Positions 6,743 through 9,696 of a stretch of 9,696 nt of DNA are shown in pieces. Every line of letters starts with the position of its first letter. The stretch's first letter is position 1. Position numbers and translations under genes: made by a program. Below the pieces are notes generated by a model. The model worked only from the letters and a program-made list of their open reading frames with translations, had not been told where the DNA came from and made no database searches. This DNA comes from a bacterium (GTDB lineage Bacteria; Patescibacteriota; JABMPQ01; JAQVVF01), in the NCBI GenBank assembly GCA_030611905.1, contig JAUWOX010000032.1, positions 1-9,696 on the forward strand. Reading direction: 5' to 3'.

Positions 6743-7563
6743 TGAAAAATTCAAACTTTCCGTTAGTTTCTGTGATTATCACAACCAAAAACGAAGAAAA
6801 GCATATTGCCGATTGCTTAAATTCGGTTAAACGGCAAGAATACCCACAAAATAAAATCGAAATTATTGTTGTTGACAATAATTCTTCTGATAAAACTAAA
6901 GGGATTGCTAAAAGATATACGAATTTAATTTTTGATAAGGGGCCAGAAAGATCAGCTCAGAGAAATTTTGGAGTCTTGCAGTCAAGAGGTAAATGGATTT
7001 TATATCTAGATGCAGACATGATCCTATCGCCACAGATTATCGAAGAATGCATGGGCAAAGTTAAAACATCTAAAGCAATAGCTCTTTATATTCCAGAAAC
7101 AATTATGGGAGAGAAATACTGGAATAAAGTCAGAAGATTTGAAAGAAGTTTTTATGATGGCACAGTCATTGATGCGGTCAGATTTATTGAAAAGAGGGCG
7201 TTCATGGAAACTAAAGGTTTTGACGAAACAATGTCGGGCCCTGAAGACTGGGATTTTGATAAAAAAATTCGAAATTATGGCAAGGTAGATATAATTACTT
7301 CGCAACTCTTTCATAATGAAGGCGATTTTGAATTTAAAGGATATCTAAATAAAAAATCATATTATATTCAAAGTTTTGATAAATACGTTGATAAGTGGGG
7401 GAAGAATGACCCTGATATAAAAAAGCAATTAGGACTGCATCATCGTTTCGTCGGCATCTTTATCGAAAACGGGAAATGGAGAAAGCTAATATCGCATCCG
7501 TTTTTAACCTCGGGAATGTACTTTCTAAGAGGTTCAGTAGGAATAAAATACTTAATACGATAA
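6742..7563 (+). CDS. Family 2 glycosyltransferase, soluble or peripheral
   Basis: This is a 273-residue GT-A enzyme. The motifs are VSVIITTKNEEKHI at 9-22, IIVVDNNSSDKT at 41-52, GPERSAQRNFGV at 67-78, the DxD site LDADM with Asp90-Asp92, and the acceptor/base motif GPEDWDFDKKI with Glu168-Asp169. No clear transmembrane helix is visible, although the last 20 residues are moderately hydrophobic and end in basic residues, so a peripheral membrane contact is possible. It would add one sugar from a nucleotide donor to the lipid-linked glycan in the cytoplasm. Donor and linkage cannot be predicted. The ATG at 6742 overlaps the preceding TAA by one base. No Shine-Dalgarno exists there, so initiation probably depends on ribosomes that have just ended the radical SAM gene. 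Confidence 0.9.
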   Translation: MKNSNFPLVSVIITTKNEEKHIADCLNSVKRQEYPQNKIEIIVVDNNSSDKTKGIAKRYTNLIFDKGPERSAQRNFGVLQSRGKWILYLDADMILSPQIIEECMGKVKTSKAIALYIPETIMGEKYWNKVRRFERSFYDGTVIDAVRFIEKRAFMETKGFDETMSGPEDWDFDKKIRNYGKVDIITSQLFHNEGDFEFKGYLNKKSYYIQSFDKYVDKWGKNDPDIKKQLGLHHRFVGIFIENGKWRKLISHPFLTSGMYFLRGSVGIKYLIR

Positions 7564-7564
7564 A

Positions 7565-8788
7565 ATGAAAAACAAGAAAATATTATTATTGACGCCTTTT
7601 TTTTCTCCTAATGTAGGTGGTGTAGAGACTCATTTTGATGATTTGTGTGAATATCTATGTAAGAAAAATCACAAAGTATTTGTAATTACATATCAGCCAT
7701 TAACAACGAAAACAAGTGGAAAAAAATTAGAGAAAAGAGAAAATATTGAAATTCATAGAATAAAATGGTTTGGATATAATTGGTTTAACAAGCTAGAATC
7801 TTATCCAATACTTGAATGGCTTTATTTATCTCCCGGTATTTTTATCCATAGCTTTCTTTTTTTGTTGAAAAACAGAAAGAGAATCGATGTCATTCATACG
7901 CAAGGATATATAGCGTCCTTAGTGGGTAAAATACTCGCCTTGTTTTTCAAAGTACGCACCGTAGCTAGTATACATACGGTCTATGACCTTGATAAAAAAC
8001 CCCTATTGGGCAAAATATTTAGTTGGATTTTGGGTTCCTTCGATAAAATATTAGTAGTTTCTGAAGGTGCGCGCCGAGAATTACTGCCATATGGGCTGGA
8101 TCAAAAAAAGATAGAAATTTTTACATATTGGGCGAATCAAGATAAATTTAGACCGCTTGATAAAGAAATGTGTAAGAAAAAAGTGGGCTGGCAAAATAAA
8201 TTTGTAGTGCTTTTTGTTGGCAGACTGATCAAAATCAAAGGAGCGCACGTATTGATTGAAGCGGCGAAAAAAATAAATAAAGATATTAATTTTGCATTTA
8301 TTGTCACGGGAACGCGCAAGGATTTTTTAGAAATAGTTGGACAACGCAAACTAGAGGCAAATATTATTTATGTCGGCAAAGTTGATTACTCTATACTGAA
8401 TTTGTATTATACAGCTGCCGATATTCTAGCAGTTCCATCACAATACAATGAAGGCTTTGCAAGAGTAAATTTAGAAGCAATGCTCTGCGGCACACCAGTA
8501 ATCGCCAGCAACAAGGGCTGTTTGCCGGAAATCATTAATTCAAAAGTAGGAGAACTGGTGGATCCGCCAACTGCGGATGAGTTTGCCAAAAGAATTAACT
8601 ATTGGCACGCAAATTATGAAAAATTAAGAGAACTATCTAACAATTGCCAGGGATATGCGAGAAAACGTTTTAGCGAAGATAATGCTAAATTGATTGAAAA
8701 AAGTTATCAAGAAAATGAAAAAGAGAAAGGTAGATATTTTGATAACGAGTCAAAAATTGATTACGGAGAGAGGGACAAGAATTTTTAA
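7565..8788 (+). CDS. Family 4 glycosyltransferase (GT-B, retaining)
   Basis: The 407-residue protein has the two Rossmann domains of GT-B enzymes. The N-terminal domain opens with ILLLTPFFSPNVGGVETH (6-23), containing the glycine pair near the donor phosphates. The C-terminal domain has FVGRLIKIKG with Arg220 and Lys225, which in the family hold the nucleotide diphosphate, and the E-x7-E motif in EGFARVNLEAM (Glu296, Glu304) followed by CGTPVIAS. Relatives are WcaL/PimB/mannosyltransferase-type enzymes acting on lipid-linked acceptors at the inner membrane face. The specific sugar is not predictable. A charged tail of about 25 residues (from roughly 380) extends past the usual end of the fold. 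One base separates it from the previous stop, and no Shine-Dalgarno is visible, so it belongs to the same transcript. Confidence 0.92.
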   Translation: MKNKKILLLTPFFSPNVGGVETHFDDLCEYLCKKNHKVFVITYQPLTTKTSGKKLEKRENIEIHRIKWFGYNWFNKLESYPILEWLYLSPGIFIHSFLFLLKNRKRIDVIHTQGYIASLVGKILALFFKVRTVASIHTVYDLDKKPLLGKIFSWILGSFDKILVVSEGARRELLPYGLDQKKIEIFTYWANQDKFRPLDKEMCKKKVGWQNKFVVLFVGRLIKIKGAHVLIEAAKKINKDINFAFIVTGTRKDFLEIVGQRKLEANIIYVGKVDYSILNLYYTAADILAVPSQYNEGFARVNLEAMLCGTPVIASNKGCLPEIINSKVGELVDPPTADEFAKRINYWHANYEKLRELSNNCQGYARKRFSEDNAKLIEKSYQENEKEKGRYFDNESKIDYGERDKNF

Positions 8789-8811
8789 GAAAAAAATCAA
8801 GATAGTTATAA

Positions 8812-9696
8812 ATGAGCAAAAGCACGAGAATAATTATAGATAACAAAATAAAAAAATATATTCCGCATATACTATTTATCATCCTGCTTGCGCTGGGAAT
8901 CTTTTTTTTAATAAGAATAGATCTTTCAGTTATCGATTCTCATAAATGGGCTGATTTTGATCTCTATTACACTGCTTCGAATGTTTTAGAACAGGGAGGA
9001 AGCCCCTATGATCTAGAATACTCAGCAGAAATGGCAAAAACGCTTGGTGTTTCAGAGTCAAATGAAATTTTTAACGGCATAATGAATTCCTATACGGCTG
9101 CTCCCGATTTTGCTATTTTGTTTTATCCATTAAGCTCGTTAAAATATGAACACGCAGTAATTTTCTGGCTCGTTTTAAACAATATTTTTCTTATCCTGTC
9201 GTCGTTTTTAATTGTCGGCGCTCTCAATATAAAAAGCACTACCAAAAAGTACATTTTAATTATCTTGGCGGCATACACTTCTATTTTTTCATATAGCTCA
9301 TTTACAAACCTAAGGATTGGCAATAACAGTATATTCTTATTCTTTTTGATATGTCTCACGTTTTATCTCTTGAAAAGGACGCGAAATAATGTCTGGGCAG
9401 GGATTCCAGCCGCACTAGCTGTAATTGCAAAACCCATTGGTGGAATTCTTTTTATTATTTTTGCGTTAAGAAAGCAAATCAAGCCCATAATCTCCGGAGT
9501 AGTCGTGCTCGTGATTTCGGCCGGGTTTACGCTACTCTTTGCTCGTAATCCAAAACTGTATTCGCATTATATAAAACACATCCTAGCCATGTCTTCAGAT
9601 AATCATATTTTTGTTGATTCATCTCTTTGTTCTTTTTTTGCAAGATTCACAGGATACGGTCCATTTTTCCTAGATTTTAGCATTTTAAAAATCATC
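8812..9696 (+). CDS. GT87 (DUF2029, PimE-like) integral-membrane glycosyltransferase, partial at the C-terminal side
   Basis: The frame is open from the ATG at 8812 to the right edge (295 codons), so the gene is truncated by the window. A short basic start leads into a first helix (about 18-34). The first outside loop holds the family motif WADFDLYYTASNVLEQGGSPYD: Asp48 corresponds to the proposed catalytic Asp of PimE-type enzymes. Further family signs are AILFYPLSSL near 101-110, a RIGNNSIFLFFL helix near 168-179 and a loop with AVIAKPIGGILF near 203-214. At least six hydrophobic segments are visible. GT87 proteins are GT-C enzymes that take a sugar (mannose in PimE) from polyprenyl phosphate and add it on the non-cytoplasmic side. 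The DPM1-like enzyme at 3388-4314 could make its donor. The 23-base gap before it is the largest in the operon but holds no terminator or clear Shine-Dalgarno. Family confidence is good; the sugar is unknown. Confidence 0.85.
   Translation, partial: MSKSTRIIIDNKIKKYIPHILFIILLALGIFFLIRIDLSVIDSHKWADFDLYYTASNVLEQGGSPYDLEYSAEMAKTLGVSESNEIFNGIMNSYTAAPDFAILFYPLSSLKYEHAVIFWLVLNNIFLILSSFLIVGALNIKSTTKKYILIILAAYTSIFSYSSFTNLRIGNNSIFLFFLICLTFYLLKRTRNNVWAGIPAALAVIAKPIGGILFIIFALRKQIKPIISGVVVLVISAGFTLLFARNPKLYSHYIKHILAMSSDNHIFVDSSLCSFFARFTGYGPFFLDFSILKII

Noticed and set aside
1..9696. CRISPR arrays, tRNA or rRNA genes, insertion sequences and attachment sites
   Set aside because: No regularly spaced repeats, cloverleaf or rRNA-like segments, transposase frames or flanking inverted repeats were recognised by reading both strands; coding density leaves only the gaps at 982-1120, 2057-2098 and 8789-8811.

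Overview
The window looks like part of a chromosome from an AT-rich bacterium. The evidence for a bacterium is a lipoprotein-type signal peptide, sigma70-like promoters, an intrinsic terminator and a long, tightly packed surface-glycan operon. TGA is used as a stop, for example at 5292-5294, so the standard bacterial code fits. Several starts lack a clear Shine-Dalgarno sequence and one promoter seems to give a leaderless message. That style, together with the gene content, is compatible with a candidate phylum such as Patescibacteria/CPR, but nothing here fixes the taxon.

Left part, minus strand: a secreted, probably lipid-anchored subtilisin-like protease runs off the left edge (1-981) without its catalytic serine region. 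Upstream of it on the same strand lies a gene for UDP-glucuronate decarboxylase (1121-2056), which makes UDP-xylose. The 139 bases between them hold an intrinsic terminator for the decarboxylase gene and, directly beside it, a promoter for the protease.

Right part, plus strand: after a 42-base divergent promoter region there are seven closely packed genes from 2099 to the right edge. In order they are a Wzx-type lipid-linked-oligosaccharide flippase, a DPM1/GtrB-like polyprenyl-phosphate sugar transferase, a membrane-attached family 2 glycosyltransferase, a radical SAM protein with a B12-binding-type N-terminal domain, a soluble family 2 glycosyltransferase, a family 4 glycosyltransferase, and a family 87 (PimE-like) integral-membrane glycosyltransferase cut by the right edge. 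Junctions are -4 to +2 bases except the last, which is 23 bases. This argues for one transcript.

Together the genes describe a cell-envelope glycan pathway. UDP-xylose may supply a pentose, the cytoplasmic GT2 and GT4 enzymes would build a lipid-linked glycan, and the flippase would export it. The DPM1-like enzyme would charge polyprenyl phosphate with a sugar that the GT87 enzyme could use on the far side of the membrane. The least expected member is the radical SAM protein in the middle of the operon. It is probably a modifier of a sugar or lipid intermediate, and its cluster-binding cysteines have an unusual CX4CX2C spacing. No initiating phosphoglycosyltransferase, polymerase or ligase is visible in the window.
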